From NCBI RefSeq assembly GCF_035222485.1, contig NC_085921.1, forward strand, positions 992,001-1,056,000: a stretch of 64,000 nt of DNA, written 5' to 3'. Position 1 is the first letter of the stretch; each line of letters starts with the position of its first letter. The translations under genes and the position numbers were made by a program. Source of the DNA: Podospora pseudoanserina. Its lineage: Eukaryota > Ascomycota > Sordariomycetes > Sordariales > Podosporaceae. Of the stretch, positions 1-12,535 are shown in pieces. Under the pieces are notes generated by a model, which worked only from the letters and a program-made list of their open reading frames with translations, made no database searches and was not told where the DNA came from.

Positions 1-1648
1 GCTCTGCAACAGGTTGGAGCAGAAAAGTGGTCGGGGACACACCCTGGCGATGGATGGGGAAGGACGGTAGCCTTGTAACCCTCTCGGTAGCGGGTGTAAC
101 GTGAAACGTGCGGAACTTTCTTTGGACTTTTTTAGATTTTTTTTCTCCGGACATTTCCCCTAGTCGGATGAGATATCAATCGGCTGTTATCAATCTGTCC
201 TAGTACTAGATGTGAGCCCATGACGGGCCTGCTACCAAGCGTTGAGTATGAATGGATGTCCAGAGACGTGCCAAGGTCGGAAGACAGTCTGATGGTGATA
301 GAAACATATGCCCCATTTGAGAAGGCGATAAATGGAAGCCTTAGATGTGCAGCTGCAGGCTGTTGTTCCATGTTGCCCCTCACCCAGCGAGCTGGTGAGA
401 GTGAGGGGAATATCGAGCTGTCATGCAGCGTGCAGCACGCAACAACCCGAAGCGGAGACTGCTACACAGCCATCTATACGGGGGAGGCCTTCTGATAGGT
501 TGAGCTTAATTACCACGCGATACCTGTTACGCCTCTGCATCAGAGGTTGTCGAAGACGAAAAGAAAACAAAGAACGGGCAAGCTGACCATCTCCAGGCAC
601 CGTGGACCTGTTTTTCAGCAGCCTTCCCAGGTCCACTCCGGACTCTGGTGGTCTTCGGTTAGCGGCACCGTGCCATGAATTTGGCCACATGCCAACTTGA
701 ATCGTGATAAGTCGCGAGAACAGGAAGCAAAATTGATGGCGAGAATGATTGGGAAAGAGGGAAGACCGGCAGTTAAATCTTCGGGTGATAAACCTCACTA
801 AAACCCAGGAGTCCCTTGCTACTTTAGCGCCCATGATCAGCATGCTTCCCACTAAACGGGAGTTCCCACACCCAAATCTCGCCTGAACGGGACGGCACCC
901 GACACAGGGCTCATCGTGAACATGCTGCAGTATCCCTTGGTATCCCTTGTAAAACCCCCGTTTCTTCACCATTCCAGGGCCAAAGCTAGCTCCGTGGGCA
1001 AAATCAGCTCAGGGTGGTATGCGACTCTAGGGCCGGATCTATAATCTTTTGCTGCTGCCGCCATCATCATTACTCCCCACCACTGTTTTATCAAGAGAAA
1101 TTTACCCAGTTGGTCACCTACCTTACCCACAGCGATCAGGACCTCCCACACCATCGGCGGACAATTGCTGAGTACGACACTAATACAACTTGGCTAGGTA
1201 ACGGCACGGCACAGACTGATCGATCAACGGGCACCGAGAGCTTCCCGATCTGTCAACAAGTCCAAGTCCACACCACCCAAGGGCAGTCGAGACCCGTTCC
1301 GAACTGTTGGGCCAGTGATCCACGCACACGGGTCTTTGTTCTGACAGAACGCTCCCGCTTCTGGATCACACCCAAACTGTTGGGTCAAGGCTGCCGCTCA
1401 AATCGACAAAGAACCAAGGGACCAGCAGGGAGGGCTCCGAGCGCAAAGGGCCTTGCGTGGAGGATCCGGGGAGGAGCCGCCGACCGCTGGCTTATACGGC
1501 GTTCTGGACCTTGTGCCTTGTCTTTTCTCAAGTGACATATTTCTCGGCCTTCTCCTTTGCCCGTCTCCCTTCGCTACCTCGCAGTGTAGCCGCACCGCAC
1601 GCCAAAGCTCCATCTCGGCATACTCTCTCTGGTGCCAATATCTCAACA
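1..1648. other. intergenic, upstream of methyltransferase gene
   Basis: No supportable gene. Open frames here (for example 421-972 on the minus strand) have no recognisable domain, no coding-like third-position bias and no plausible splice structure. The last several hundred bases should hold the promoter and leader of the methyltransferase gene; the bases just before its ATG (CTCAACA) are a reasonable fungal initiation context. The word AACTGTTGGG occurs twice about 70 bp apart near 1300-1385. Confidence 0.6.
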
Positions 1649-3124
1649 ATGGCTGAGTCTACCAAGTCTGGCACGTCTGGAGTGTCATCCTCTAGCACGG
1701 CCTCAAAGCCTGTCGATGACAACAGGTTCACCTTTGAGTCTGTCCTCGACGACTCATCACACATCGAGGCCGATGTAAGTTGTCCGAGGAGCATCGTCCA
1801 ATGTCCCTGTAGCCAAGCTGAATCCTGTTGCTTCTAGTCAAACCCCCATGACATCTAGTATGAACAACCTGCCTGGCCTAGTCAACAGCCTGACGCAAGA
1901 CTGATGCCAACCTTTTAGTGACACCCAATCCCTTTCCGAGTCCATAGCCGACTTCCGAGAGGAGTTTGGCAGGACATATCATTCCTACCGTGCCGGCTGT
2001 ATGTCCTCTCTTCTCTTCCTGCTTCGACCTTGGTGACTGACAACTTTGCCTAGCATACTACTTCCCCAATGACCCCACGGAAGCAGAGCGAATGGACGAG
2101 CAGTACGAGATCATCAAGGTCATCATGGACGGGCGGCTTCATCTGGCGCCGTTTACCCGCGAAAAGTACCCGCGGAAGGTGCTCGACATCGCCACAGGGA
2201 CTGGGCTTTGGGCCATCGAGATGGGTGACGAGTACCCGGATGCTGAGATAGTAGGAACGGACCTCTCGCCGATTCAACCGCCATTTGTGCCACCGAACGT
2301 GAGGTTCTTTGTGGAGGATTCGTATGTTTTACCCTCTCTCTCCTATCAAATATCCTCCGATGGCTAACACATCTCCCACAGAACCGAAGAATGGTATGCA
2401 TGCCCTACTTTCCCTCCCACCAAAGCCGCTCCCCACTAACATGTGCTCAAGGGACTACCCCCCCTCAGAATTCGACCTCATCCACACCCGCGTCACAATC
2501 GGCTGCTGGGCCGACATGAAGAAGGAAATCATCGCCCGCGCCTTCCACCACCTCAAACCAGGCGGCTGGCTCGAGTGTCAAGAAGTCCCCGGCATGCCCC
2601 ACTGTGACGACGGGACCATGCCCTCGGACTACGACTGGCTCAAGTGGACCCTCGAGCTTTACAACAGCTCCCGCCTCGCCAACCGCCAGGTCGACGTCGG
2701 GGAGCAGCTCAAGGACTGGATGAGGGAAGTCGGCTTTGTCGACGTCCACGAGGCCGTGTTCAAGATCCCGCTCAACGGCTGGCCAAAGGACACGAGACTC
2801 AAACACGTGGGGATGCTGTGGCAGAGGAACTTGCTGGATGGCTTGCAGGGTTTCAGTCTGGGGTTTTTTAGCAAGCACTTGGGGAAGACGCAGGAGGAGA
2901 TTGAGGTATGCTTTTTTGCTTTCCAGCAACATATTTCTTTTTTTGTCTTTGATGATGATGGAGCTAACGTTGTGGTATAGGTCTCCCTCGTGGACGTAAG
3001 GAGGAGTCTCTTCAACAGAAAGATCCACGCTTACCACAAGCTCTACGTGGTCTACGGAAGGAAACCGGAGGGCGCCGCCACCGCGCCAGAAGCTGAGGCA
3101 GGAGGAGACACAGGCGAAAAATAG
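1649..3124 (+). CDS. SAM-dependent methyltransferase, LaeA/UMTA-like
   Basis: Predicted 367-residue class I S-adenosylmethionine methyltransferase of the large fungal UMTA/LaeA-like family. Seven exons: 1649-1774, 1838-1857, 1919-1998, 2054-2321, 2382-2393, 2452-2905 and 2981-3124; all junctions are GT-AG and keep frame. Two are micro-exons (20 and 12 nt). Motif I is intact as VLDIATGTGLWAIEMGDEYP, followed by the acidic strand-2 end IVGTDLSP, then WADMKKEI and LKPGGWLECQE typical of the family. The first 40 residues are Ser/Thr-rich and probably disordered. The C-terminal HKLYVVYGRKPE is a usual ending for these proteins. The substrate is unknown: most paralogues are uncharacterised and only LaeA itself is a known secondary-metabolism regulator. 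There is no metabolite cluster next to it. Family call firm, specific role not. Confidence 0.88.
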
Positions 3125-3619
3125 CACACCGATCTCGGGCGTGTTAAATCACTTTTTCACTTTTGGGTACACATACACATCCCAGACCAGCGAGGAGCTT
3201 TCATACATGTCGATGATACCTTACGGCGCCAGGTTCCCTTTTCTCTCCTTTCAATGTTGGATGTCACGATTCAGGCTACCGTGGTTGATGAAGGAACAAG
3301 GAAAATGGGGACAACATGACTTGATGTTGACGTTACGTGCCAACTTAACTTAGGTAATGAAGAGACGATGATGATGACTTTGGTGTGCTCAACATATTAT
3401 TCCCCCACTGAAAACGCCTACAGGATATCAGTCATCAGTTTTCTCGGCTACCTAGCAAATCGGCATCCCACTACCTAGAAGTACGAACGCCCTGCTTACA
3501 AAAATTCCAACAAGAAAAACAAACGAAAATCTGCCCAACCTCTTCTTATACCACCGAAAGAAACAAACACGCAAACAAACCCATGAAAACCCCACACAAT
3601 CTGTTCTTTCCTCAATTAC
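3125..3619. other. convergent intergenic spacer
   Basis: Spacer between the 3' ends of the methyltransferase and calpain genes. It should hold both 3' untranslated regions and polyadenylation signals. No other structure seen. Confidence 0.6.
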
Positions 3620-6600
3620 TCAAGCAGTATGCTCCAACCCCCCCTCAACAGTCGCATCCTTCGCACTGTCATCCACATCCAACACCTTTTCCTCTTCCAC
3701 CCCTTCCCCCTTTTCCTCCTCCTCCTCATCATCACTCACCTCCCACTCATTGGGCCTCACAACCCTAACCTTGACCAACCCCTCCACATCCTTATCCTCC
3801 TCCTTCACCTGGTAGTAAACCCTCAACCCCACCGCCACAACCGCATTCCAGGGGTCCTTGACAAACTCATCTTCTTCCTCTGACCTGTAACCACCAGGGC
3901 CATTCCCGGGGGGAACACCAGGGGGCCCACGGGGGAGCATGCTTCTCAAAAGGTTGGCTGCGTTGTCGTCGTTGTCGGAGACGAGGCAGTCGAGCTCCGA
4001 GTCGGAGAGGTCTGGGGGGACATGGGGGCATTATGGAGGGGGTGTCGGAGGTGTAGCCGCCGTCGTCGGGGGTGGTGTTGGGGATAGGGGGGCGGGGGTT
4101 GGTTGTCGGGGTAGTAGGGGCTGTTGGGGGCTCTGGAGGGGGGCAGGAGGGGGACCGGGTTGGTATTGAGGTTGGAATTGCTGCTGGGGATGTGTGTAAA
4201 AGGTGGGGGTCGGGAAGGGGGGGAGGCTGGAATTGTTGTTGGTCGGCTGTGAGGGGTCTCGAGGGGGGTCTAGAAGGGGGGCGGGATTGGGAGCCGGGAT
4301 GTTGCTGATACATATGTTGGGGGATGATGGGGTGCTGGTAGAGAGGGTGAGGCCCGTTGAAGGGGTGGTGATGGGGTTGGGCGGGGTGCTGGTGGTAGAT
4401 GGGGACCATGGGGGGCGGGTGAGTTTGACGAGGCATCTGTTCGACGTTGTTCTGGTCAGGTCTGGCTCCGAGGAGGTCCTCGAGCTCGGCCTTAAAGTTA
4501 GAGACCACTTCGAGAGCTTTTTTCAGCTTGAGGGTAGCCTCGGGATGGGGATCGATGTCTTTGGAATTGGACGCAACATCAGCATCTTTGGCTGGGTCAA
4601 CAGTGGCTCCTTCTTTATCATCCGTCGTGGCTGCCTTAACCGGCTCAGATGTGACCTCCTTCTGTTTGGCTTCCTCGTCAGGATTGGCAGGAATATTGCT
4701 GCTGCCTTCCTCTGCGGCATTGTTCTTTTCGGCATTGTTCTTTTCGGCAAGTGCTCCTGACGATGAAAGGGAAGGAGTATCCTTGCCGACAGTGGACACA
4801 CCAGGTTCGGCTGCTGCTTCCGCCTCGTCATCGGCTTTCTCCTCATGAGCTTCGATCTCAGTTTGGGTCTCTTTGTCGAGCTTGGGCTTCTCCGCGCCCG
4901 AGTCCGCCTGGACTTGTGACTCGGCCAGAGGTTGCTCCCCGACCTTCATTGGTTCCTCGCCATCCTTGGGTTTCTTATCGGGCTCTGCGCCCTCCTCCAC
5001 AGCAACCTCAGTCTGAGTTCCCTCATCGAGCCTCGCCTTGTTGTTGCCCTTTGGCTTGTCAGCTTCATCATCCGCTTCAGCCCCTGCCTGCTCCTGCTCT
5101 GCTGCCTGCCTCATATGCTCCCTGGAATCCCGAGCTGCGCGCCTCTTCTCGTCACGTTTCTTCTGCTGCCCAACTCTCCATGCCTTCTCGTAGGCCATCT
5201 GCTTCTTCTTTTGTTTGATTTGCCTCAGCTCCTGGCGGTGGATCTTTTTCTGATAGTCAAGATAACGCTTCCGGACCTCTTCGCGGTGCTTCTGCTGTTG
5301 ACGTTTCTTAAAGGCCTCACGCGCAGTCTTTTCCTCCTCGGTCTCTGCAATCTTGGCTTTGCTGAGTGCTAGGTCATGCGATAGGCCAATCCGGAGTATT
5401 TTGTCACGGCGGTTCTTAACATTGGCGCGCAGCACCTCCTCAGGCTCCATCAAACCTTCATGCTTCTCCGCGTCAATCAAAACGAGGACGGTGTACTCGC
5501 CTGCCTCAAGGTCTAGCTCCACGCTGATAGACCTGCTCATGCCGTGGCCCGAAGCCTGACATCGAACGATGTAGTCCTCTTCGCCAGCCTTGTGGACACG
5601 GAACCCAAGCAGGAATTCATACCGGCCCTCCAAGCCTCGGAAATACCGTTCATCAAGCTGCGCCAGGACAAGAACGACTGGCCCCGATCTCTCCAAAGTG
5701 AAGGCGAACTTGGTGTGGTGGTATTGCGGCGACCACGGAACATCGAGCGTCGTCCAGATCGAGGTGATCTTCCAATCAGGCCCAAACAACCTCGTACGTT
5801 CGAATCGCTGATACTTACGCAGCAGATCCTTGTACGACATCCAAAATGAGCCGTCATCACCGAACTTGTGGTTCAGCTTGGTCAACCACTCGGGAGTCCA
5901 TTCCTTACTGCCGTCACTCCATGCTCCTCGCCATTCACCCTTGCCCCACGGATTTTTCAACATGACCAGACGCACGCCATCAATCTCGACGGCCTTCATG
6001 ATGGAGTAAGCGTGCCTCTCGACGATGCCTCTTCTGTTCCCATAACCGCACGCCATGTGACCGGTCGAACATCCAAACAAGAAGTCTTGGTTGACCTTCA
6101 TCAGCTCGTTCTTCCAGAAAGCATCCTTATCCAGGATATCGGTGGTGTTCAACTCGGAAGTCACACCGCCGGTCAGATCCTCGATACCCTCGGCCGTGAA
6201 ACCGCCATCGATGGCTTGATAATCGCCATGTGCTTTGGCATATGCCTTCTCCAGCAACGGGAGCCAGGTCTCGTTCAGATTCTCACACTGCGCAAAGTAC
6301 AGGGCGACACTTCCAGATTGAAAGTTTCGCCGGAAGATTTCCTCGGGGTCGGGGCGGTTTTCAATGTCATCCCATATTCGACGTTCGACGTTAATCAAGC
6401 CATCTACGACTTGCTCATCGTAGTCTTGCTTGATCAAGTACAGCTGGGTGTATCGTCAGTATTGTATCCCGATCCAAATGCGAGGGAGGCAACTAACCTT
6501 GTCGTCGATGATTTCGCTGAACCACTCGCCATCACGGTTGAAGACAAAACCGTATACACCGACATTTTCATCACGAGCGACGCAGACCCGCTCGATCAAG

Positions 6601-7597
6601 CCCGGCTTGTTACTAAGAGTACAGATGGCGGCGAGAAGCCAGCAGTCACCATCTCGCCCTTGACGAACATCGTCTGCCGTGGGTCCCTTGATGAAAAACT
6701 GGGGGTCTTCAAAGATATCTCCCACTCGTTTGACAGACCGGGGGCAGAGCTTAGACATTTCGACCCTCACCTCAGCGGACTTCTTTCGGCTACCTTTCTG
6801 ATAGCCAGTCTGACCTCCGCGCACATGATCGCTCTCGTCAACTGAATCAATCTCTTTCTCGGCCTCTTCTTCACCACCCTCCCTATTCCTTTTTGTCTTC
6901 TTTCCCAACGCTCTCGCGCGCTGGCGACCTCTGGGGTTCCACTCTGGGGGCTGCCTCGGATGTCTAGGCTGATCGTCGTCACTGTTGTCATACTCTGGGT
7001 AGTCATCCTTGCAGTTGCTCAAACTCTCCAGACAGTCCCTCGTTCTCGTCTTGAGGTCCCACTCCCTATGTAACTTGGTAAGTAATCGACGTCATGGGAA
7101 GCAATGTGGAACTGGAACCTACAAGTCGAAATGCGGATCGCGATACTTCTGGTTCACCCTCTTGCACTCTTTGACAATCTTGTCAACTTTAGCTCGACAA
7201 AGAGCCGCCGCCTCCTCGTACGAGGTGCTTGTCGCTCTTCCACCACCACCACCGTTGGCGAGGTCTTTGGCGGCGGTACGTTTGGCAAGCTTCTCGGCGT
7301 ATTCATTCTTGGGAATAATATTTGTTACTTTGGTAGCAATCAGCGGCTTGTTATACAAGATGGGTTGTTTTGCAGTTGGATACAACCGTGGGCTGAACTC
7401 CCTGAAGAGGGGAGATGGACAATGATCAAGGGCATACCTTTTCCTGGATTGTCACTGGTGAATCTCTTCCAGAAGTCGTCAACATTTTGCTGGGGACCGT
7501 ATCTGCCACGACGGCCGCTCTGCTTGATGAAGCCAGGGGGCGGAAGGACTATGGGCTTGCCGCCATAGGGCTGATCGGGGCCTCCTCGCCGGGACAT
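3620..7597 (-). CDS. calpain-family cysteine protease (C2), C-tail frame break
   Basis: Large calpain-like protease, not PalB/Rim13 (no MIT domain; different Cys box). Proposed exons on the minus strand: 7597-7438, 7327-7123, 7065-6498 and 6443 to the end; introns are 110, 57 and 54 bp. The catalytic triad is visible: Cys about residue 263 in QGRDGDCWLLAAICTL, His about 455 in ERHAYSIMKAV, Asn about 475 in MLKNPWGKGEW. A domain III/C2-like beta region follows (WTTLDVPWSPQYHHTKFAFT onward), then a long Lys/Glu-rich coiled coil (KKRQQQKHREEVRKRYLDYQ), an acidic low-complexity stretch and a Pro/Gln-rich tail. The main frame runs to 3867 but loses sense near 4014-4019, a run of six G on the plus strand. 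The frame one base away continues as a plausible acidic C-terminus (DPWNAVVAVGLRVYYQV) ending at 3620. Start chosen at MSRRGGPDQP. Substrate unknown. Confidence 0.85.
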
Positions 7598-10224
7598 GAT
7601 TGTTGTATTCCTGTTCACCTTCCGATTGTTGCTTTGATATACTTTTATGTGCTGACTTGCTTTTGAATAGGAGTTAAGCACAAACAAATATGAGATCTGT
7701 GGGAAGGAGTGTTTATCAGGAGCACTTTGGAAGAAGCAGATCAACAAGGCCACACGCTCCTCGCGGAGCCCTCCTCGATGTGAGGAAGGGAATGAAACAC
7801 AAAAGAGTACGCTGGAGCAAAGAGGATGGTTCAGGACGAGGCTACGAGCAACAAGAGATGGGTTTATATAGGAGGGTTTCGGGTCTTGGTGCGGCTGCAA
7901 AGCGAACTGTGCCATCCATCTGCAGCATTGTTAAGCCAGGTGGTGCAAGGTTCAGGAACAGGGTTCTTGGAAGGCAAGAGAGACTAAGTGTGCAGTTCCC
8001 GCCGTAACACAACATATAGTTGATTGTATCCTATCAACCACCCCCAGACGCGGCAATTTGTTCAGAGCTAACTGCATCCCATTTAGCGGGGAATTTGGAG
8101 GGGCAAGATGGGGGGAGGGGGAGAATCAAGGGGGAGCCAAGAGGGAGGATTGGGACGGCAGGGGAAGAACCGTGCAGTTAGTTCGGTTTGTTAGCATTGG
8201 CTACTAATTAGTCCGAGGCTGCGTTGTACTAGGCATCTACTTGTTTTGTATTGAGCCTCATCTTGCAAGGGGTTTTCGATACGTGGGATCCATGTCGGTT
8301 GTAGAGATGCGGACAGAGACAGGAACATGACCTCGCCGTGCGGGTACAGAATGCACTTTGAAGATCGAACGGAGTCTGGGACCAGCGACTATCCTCTGTG
8401 TGCAGGGCGGATTACTGCAAGTCAAGTCTGAAAAAGTGCCCACTTTCTCGGATGAAGATATTGTACTTTTTTAGTCCTATGTGAGTCCTGCAGTTGGCTG
8501 TCGGATAGGGAGCAGTGTGCTCACACCTGAGATCGATATCTATTGTGACACTTGCGATTTTTGCGGCGTTGAGACTTTTGTGAGATAGAGGGAGTTGATG
8601 ATGTGGGAATACAAAAGTGGGTGGTTGATGGGGGGTAAGGGCGATGGGGATGTGTATGACACTGTCGCGTAAGCCTGAGTCTGGATTAGGCCAGTCAAAG
8701 TTTGGTGCCGTTGCATGATTTGGGCCGGCGGTTGTGTCTTTGAGAATGACGATGTGGTATGGCACAAGGGGGTAGGTAGGGGGGTGATTGCCTGTTTGGT
8801 TTACAGATGATCGGGGGTATAATTGGTAGAATAGAGAGTAATTGCGTTGTATTCCTGGGTTGGGTTGGACGACAAGGCAGGCAGGCAGGTACGTTGAGCA
8901 TGTGGGTTAGGGCAGTCAGTGCTGCCCGAGATTGTGAGTTGGATGATGATGGATATGAAGGTTAGGTGATACAACATGGTGGCAGGGTGTTGGAATGATG
9001 TGTTCAGGGCGGCGGCTGCTAACGTTGACACGAACTCTGGATGGGTTATAGGTTTAGGTGGTATGATACGGCGAGCGGGTGGTGTTGTTTGGGGCAGTGC
9101 TGAAGTTGGTGAAATTTTGGGTCTTTGGGTGGCTACCTATCTCACTGGTGATTTGAGGGTAAATGATTGAAGGGGTGGTGTTTGAATGAATGGAGACGAT
9201 GAGTTTAAAGTGATACGCGAAGGTATGTGTACAGGGCAGTGCCAACATCGTTCTCACTTGCATCCGGGAGGCCATATTGCAGACTAGAGACAAAATGGGA
9301 CTTCCATTCCTAAAGCCTTGGTTTTGTCGCGGTGAATTGAATGGATGAGAATGTTCGATACCGGCGTAAGGCTGAGAGCGGCTGTGCTGACGAAGGCGCA
9401 GACCTGGAGAAGCGGGAGACTAAAATGACGGGATGGCGCTGCCACAGCCACCTCCACTGCTCCATCGAAGCCGGGGGATTGACGATTTGGAGAAAAGAGC
9501 CGCCGTGTAGTTCAGACGATGTTTGGGTAACCGTTCTTCCCCGTCCTCGATGGTGGTGGTTATTTTTTGCACCGCTGCCCAGCATTCAACCAACCACTCC
9601 AACTCGATTGAGATCGGACCACCCTCCCATCACTTTCCATCGATACCAACGAACCTGCTCAAGTCTCACACCACCGGAAGAAGGCGTTCTCCAACTGTTG
9701 TTACCCTCACTGCTGTACCACCCCCACCCCTCAAAATGCTCATTTACTTTCCTTCTCAGACCTCGATCCTCGAAACCCTACAAGAATGGCCTGGGTATCG
9801 TATCCATGTTTCGATCTAATGGTAACCTTGCTGCGATCTTCGAGAGCTTCCAAGGTCTCACTCAGCCTTGCACAACACAACACCAGACAACAAAAGCGTG
9901 ACGTAGAATGAATAATAATGCCCCCCAACCATCCAAAAACATCTCTCTCAGTTTTATTCCCCCCATTACAGTGTGTAAAATATCCCCATCCATACAATGA
10001 TATCTCTCTCCTTCCTTATGACTTATCACCACCCCCCCTTCCCATATATGTACTCTTTCAGCTATGCTCCATGCCCATATCTTCCTACAAGATATATATC
10101 AATACAATCAAGCTTCCCCGCACATTTCCCCCCAGTCATCCATCTCAGCAAAAATTCGATATCAACCTCCCTATTATGTACAAAGAACACCCAACCTTGA
10201 CAAACCCCTCTCCTGCTCACAAGA
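7598..10224. other. intergenic, calpain promoter side
   Basis: About 2.6 kb between the calpain start and the ArfGAP stop codon, both minus-strand genes. It should contain the calpain promoter and leader and the ArfGAP 3' untranslated region. Several 60-190 codon open frames overlap one another on both strands; none shows a domain or coding-like composition. No RNA gene or repeat recognised. Confidence 0.5.
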
Positions 10225-12535
10225 TTACCGCCCCCTGGCACTCAACCCCGAAAACGCATCCGGGCTATGCCGGCCATTAGTCCACTCCAGCCCAACAGCC
10301 ATCATGCTCTCCCTGCTGACATTGTGCAGCTTTGGCTCTTGCTGAGGAGCAGCAGCAGCTGCTGCTGGCGCTGCCGCACCGCCCATGCTCATCGCAAACG
10401 GGTTCTTGCTGCCCGTCGCCGCGGGACTAACGGGCGTGGACACTGCCTGCTGTTGCTGGGGCTGCTGAGACGGTGGGTAAAGCGAGTTGGGTGTTTGGAC
10501 TGGTGTGGCCTGTGCTATGTCCTGAGGAGCTCCATATGGGTTTGCCGATACCTGGGGCTGTTGGCCGTAGAGAGCCAGGATGGAGGCCTTGTCTGGTCTT
10601 TGCTGTTGCACGGGCATTTGCTGCTGATATGGAAGTTGCTGCTGCTGCTGTTGTGGTTGGTGCTGGGCGAAGTAACCGGTCACTTGGGGCGGGAGACCCA
10701 TCTGTTGTGGTACTTGTTGCTGGGGTGCTTGCAACATGGGTGAGAGTTGTCCGTACTGCTGCTGCTGCTGTTGTGGTTGCTGCAGAGCGTTGGGTTGTTG
10801 AGAGAAGAAGGGATTCGACTGCTGCAGTTGCTGTTGAGGTTGGGTCGCGTAGAAATTTTGCTGCGTCTGTTCGGGAATCTGACTGAGCATTGGTGACTGG
10901 AGACGGGTTGGTGACTTGGTAAACGGATTGTTCCCGTAGTTCCCGTTGAAACCAGTAGTATTGACTGACAATGGCTGCTGTTGAGGCTGCTGGTTCTGGA
11001 AAAAGGGATTGTATCCGGTTGACTGGGGTTGCAGAGGTTGCGGCTGGGGATATGTTTGGCTACCATACACTCCCACCTGGCCATAAGGCTGCTCCCCAGG
11101 CGATACCATACCAGTAAAAGGACCCCCAAGTGGAGCCGTCATCGGCTGCTGTTGATAGATCGCTTGGGTCTGCTGTACCTGTTGCTGCTGCTGAGGAAGT
11201 AGACCGCCTGTATGATTCGGGAATAATGGCTGCTGAGGAGGAGCTAGTGATAAGTTCTGGAAAGCCAAATCGAAAGCTGATGGTGCTGGTTGAGCCTGCG
11301 GGGGAACACCGAAAGGATTCGTCGATAGATACGGATTCTTGTTCTGCAAAGTCCCTGTTGATTGCGAAGACAAAGGCTGTGGTGGCGGCGGCGTGTCGAG
11401 CATGTCGAACGGGTTTGTACTTGCTGGACTGATCGGACGTGCCGAAGTTGGTGTTCCTGTCGTCAAATTCCTGCTCAATGGCATCGATGACGTCCGTACT
11501 GGCTGCAACAGGCCTCCAGGTGCTCTTCCACTGCCCTCTCCTAACCGTACCAAGGCCTCAATCGCTTTCTCCAAGTTTCCACCCACGCCCTTCAAAACCA
11601 TCGCATTCCTACTTTCATCCGTGAAACCCATATCCCGGAGTTTGGTCAACTTTTGCTCCGTATCCTCCACCTTGTCCGGTTCAGCCGAAAAGCTTACGCC
11701 AAATACAGCAGACCCCTTGTTTCGAAGTGGAGGGTGAGATCGGTCATCACGAGGACTAGTCGGTTCGCAGCCTGGACTCGACTTCTTCTTGGAGCCCAGT
11801 GGAAATATCGACGAGGCAGAACGGAGGCCAAATCGGCTTGGGGTCTTTGGTGGGAGCGGAGGAGGGGTATCTTCACTGCTGCCGGTGTGGTGCTTCTTGG
11901 CCGCGGCCAAGGTCCGATTCATGTACTTTGAGCGGATATATCGCTCCATAACGCTGTCGGCCTCTTCGACGTCGACGGGGATGGAAGGCTTCTTGTTGTC
12001 GGGGTTGTAGATCTTGTTCGAAACAACATTGCCGACCTTCTTCATGTTCTACACAGGAATATTAGCCTCGGCGCGGAGGGGCGGGGGCACTGGGGGGGGC
12101 TATTATCGTGGCCTGGCCTTACATCGACTTGTTCGTTGGTCCAACTGTCCATGCTTAGCGACTTGACCTTGGACACGTGTGTCCCCATCTTGCGGTGCAG
12201 GGTAGCGCACCGCATGCACAAAAAGATGCCCAACTGCCCCATGATTGTCAGTTACAGTGCCATCATCGCGGGTGAAATTACAGAGGGTCGCGTGGGGGAG
12301 GCGGGCGAGCCCGATTCGGTCCTAACATACACTCCATGATGCCCAAGCTATAGCGGAAGCGCGTGTGGTCAGTCCAAGGTACTACACAGATCATCAGAGG
12401 AAAAAAGGAGGCCAATTTACATGGATTCCGGGCTGAACAATCGGCGCAAAAGTTGTTGCCGGGAACGGTCTGAACAAGCTCTTGCAAGACTTTCTCATTG
12501 CGCGCCGCCTGGCGCTTGCTCATGGCTCCCGACAT
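10225..12535 (-). CDS. ArfGAP with UBA domain and Gln-rich tail (Gts1/Ucp3-like)
   Basis: Predicted 688-residue ADP-ribosylation factor GTPase-activating protein acting in vesicle trafficking. Exons on the minus strand: 12535-12421, 12347-12331 (a 17-nt micro-exon), 12233-12123 and 12048-10225; all junctions are GT-AG and in phase. The ArfGAP zinc finger is C-X2-C-X16-C-X2-C: FCADCSARNPSWASWS from exons 1-2 joins LGIFLCMRCATLHRKMGTH from exon 3, with the expected Arg in LHRKMG. A UBA domain lies at about residues 209-250 (LTKLRDMGFTDESRNAMVL). The C-terminal 400 residues are Gln/Pro-rich with repeated NPF-like motifs (STNPFGVP, STGYNPFF, NNPFTKSP), which in endocytic proteins bind EH domains. 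This architecture resembles budding yeast Gts1 and fission yeast Ucp3. Start is the first ATG of the open exon, 29 codons before the first zinc ligand. Confidence 0.92.

Noticed and set aside
421-972. 183-codon minus-strand open frame at the window start
   Set aside because: No domain, no coding-like codon bias, mixed composition typical of random open frames in GC-rich DNA.
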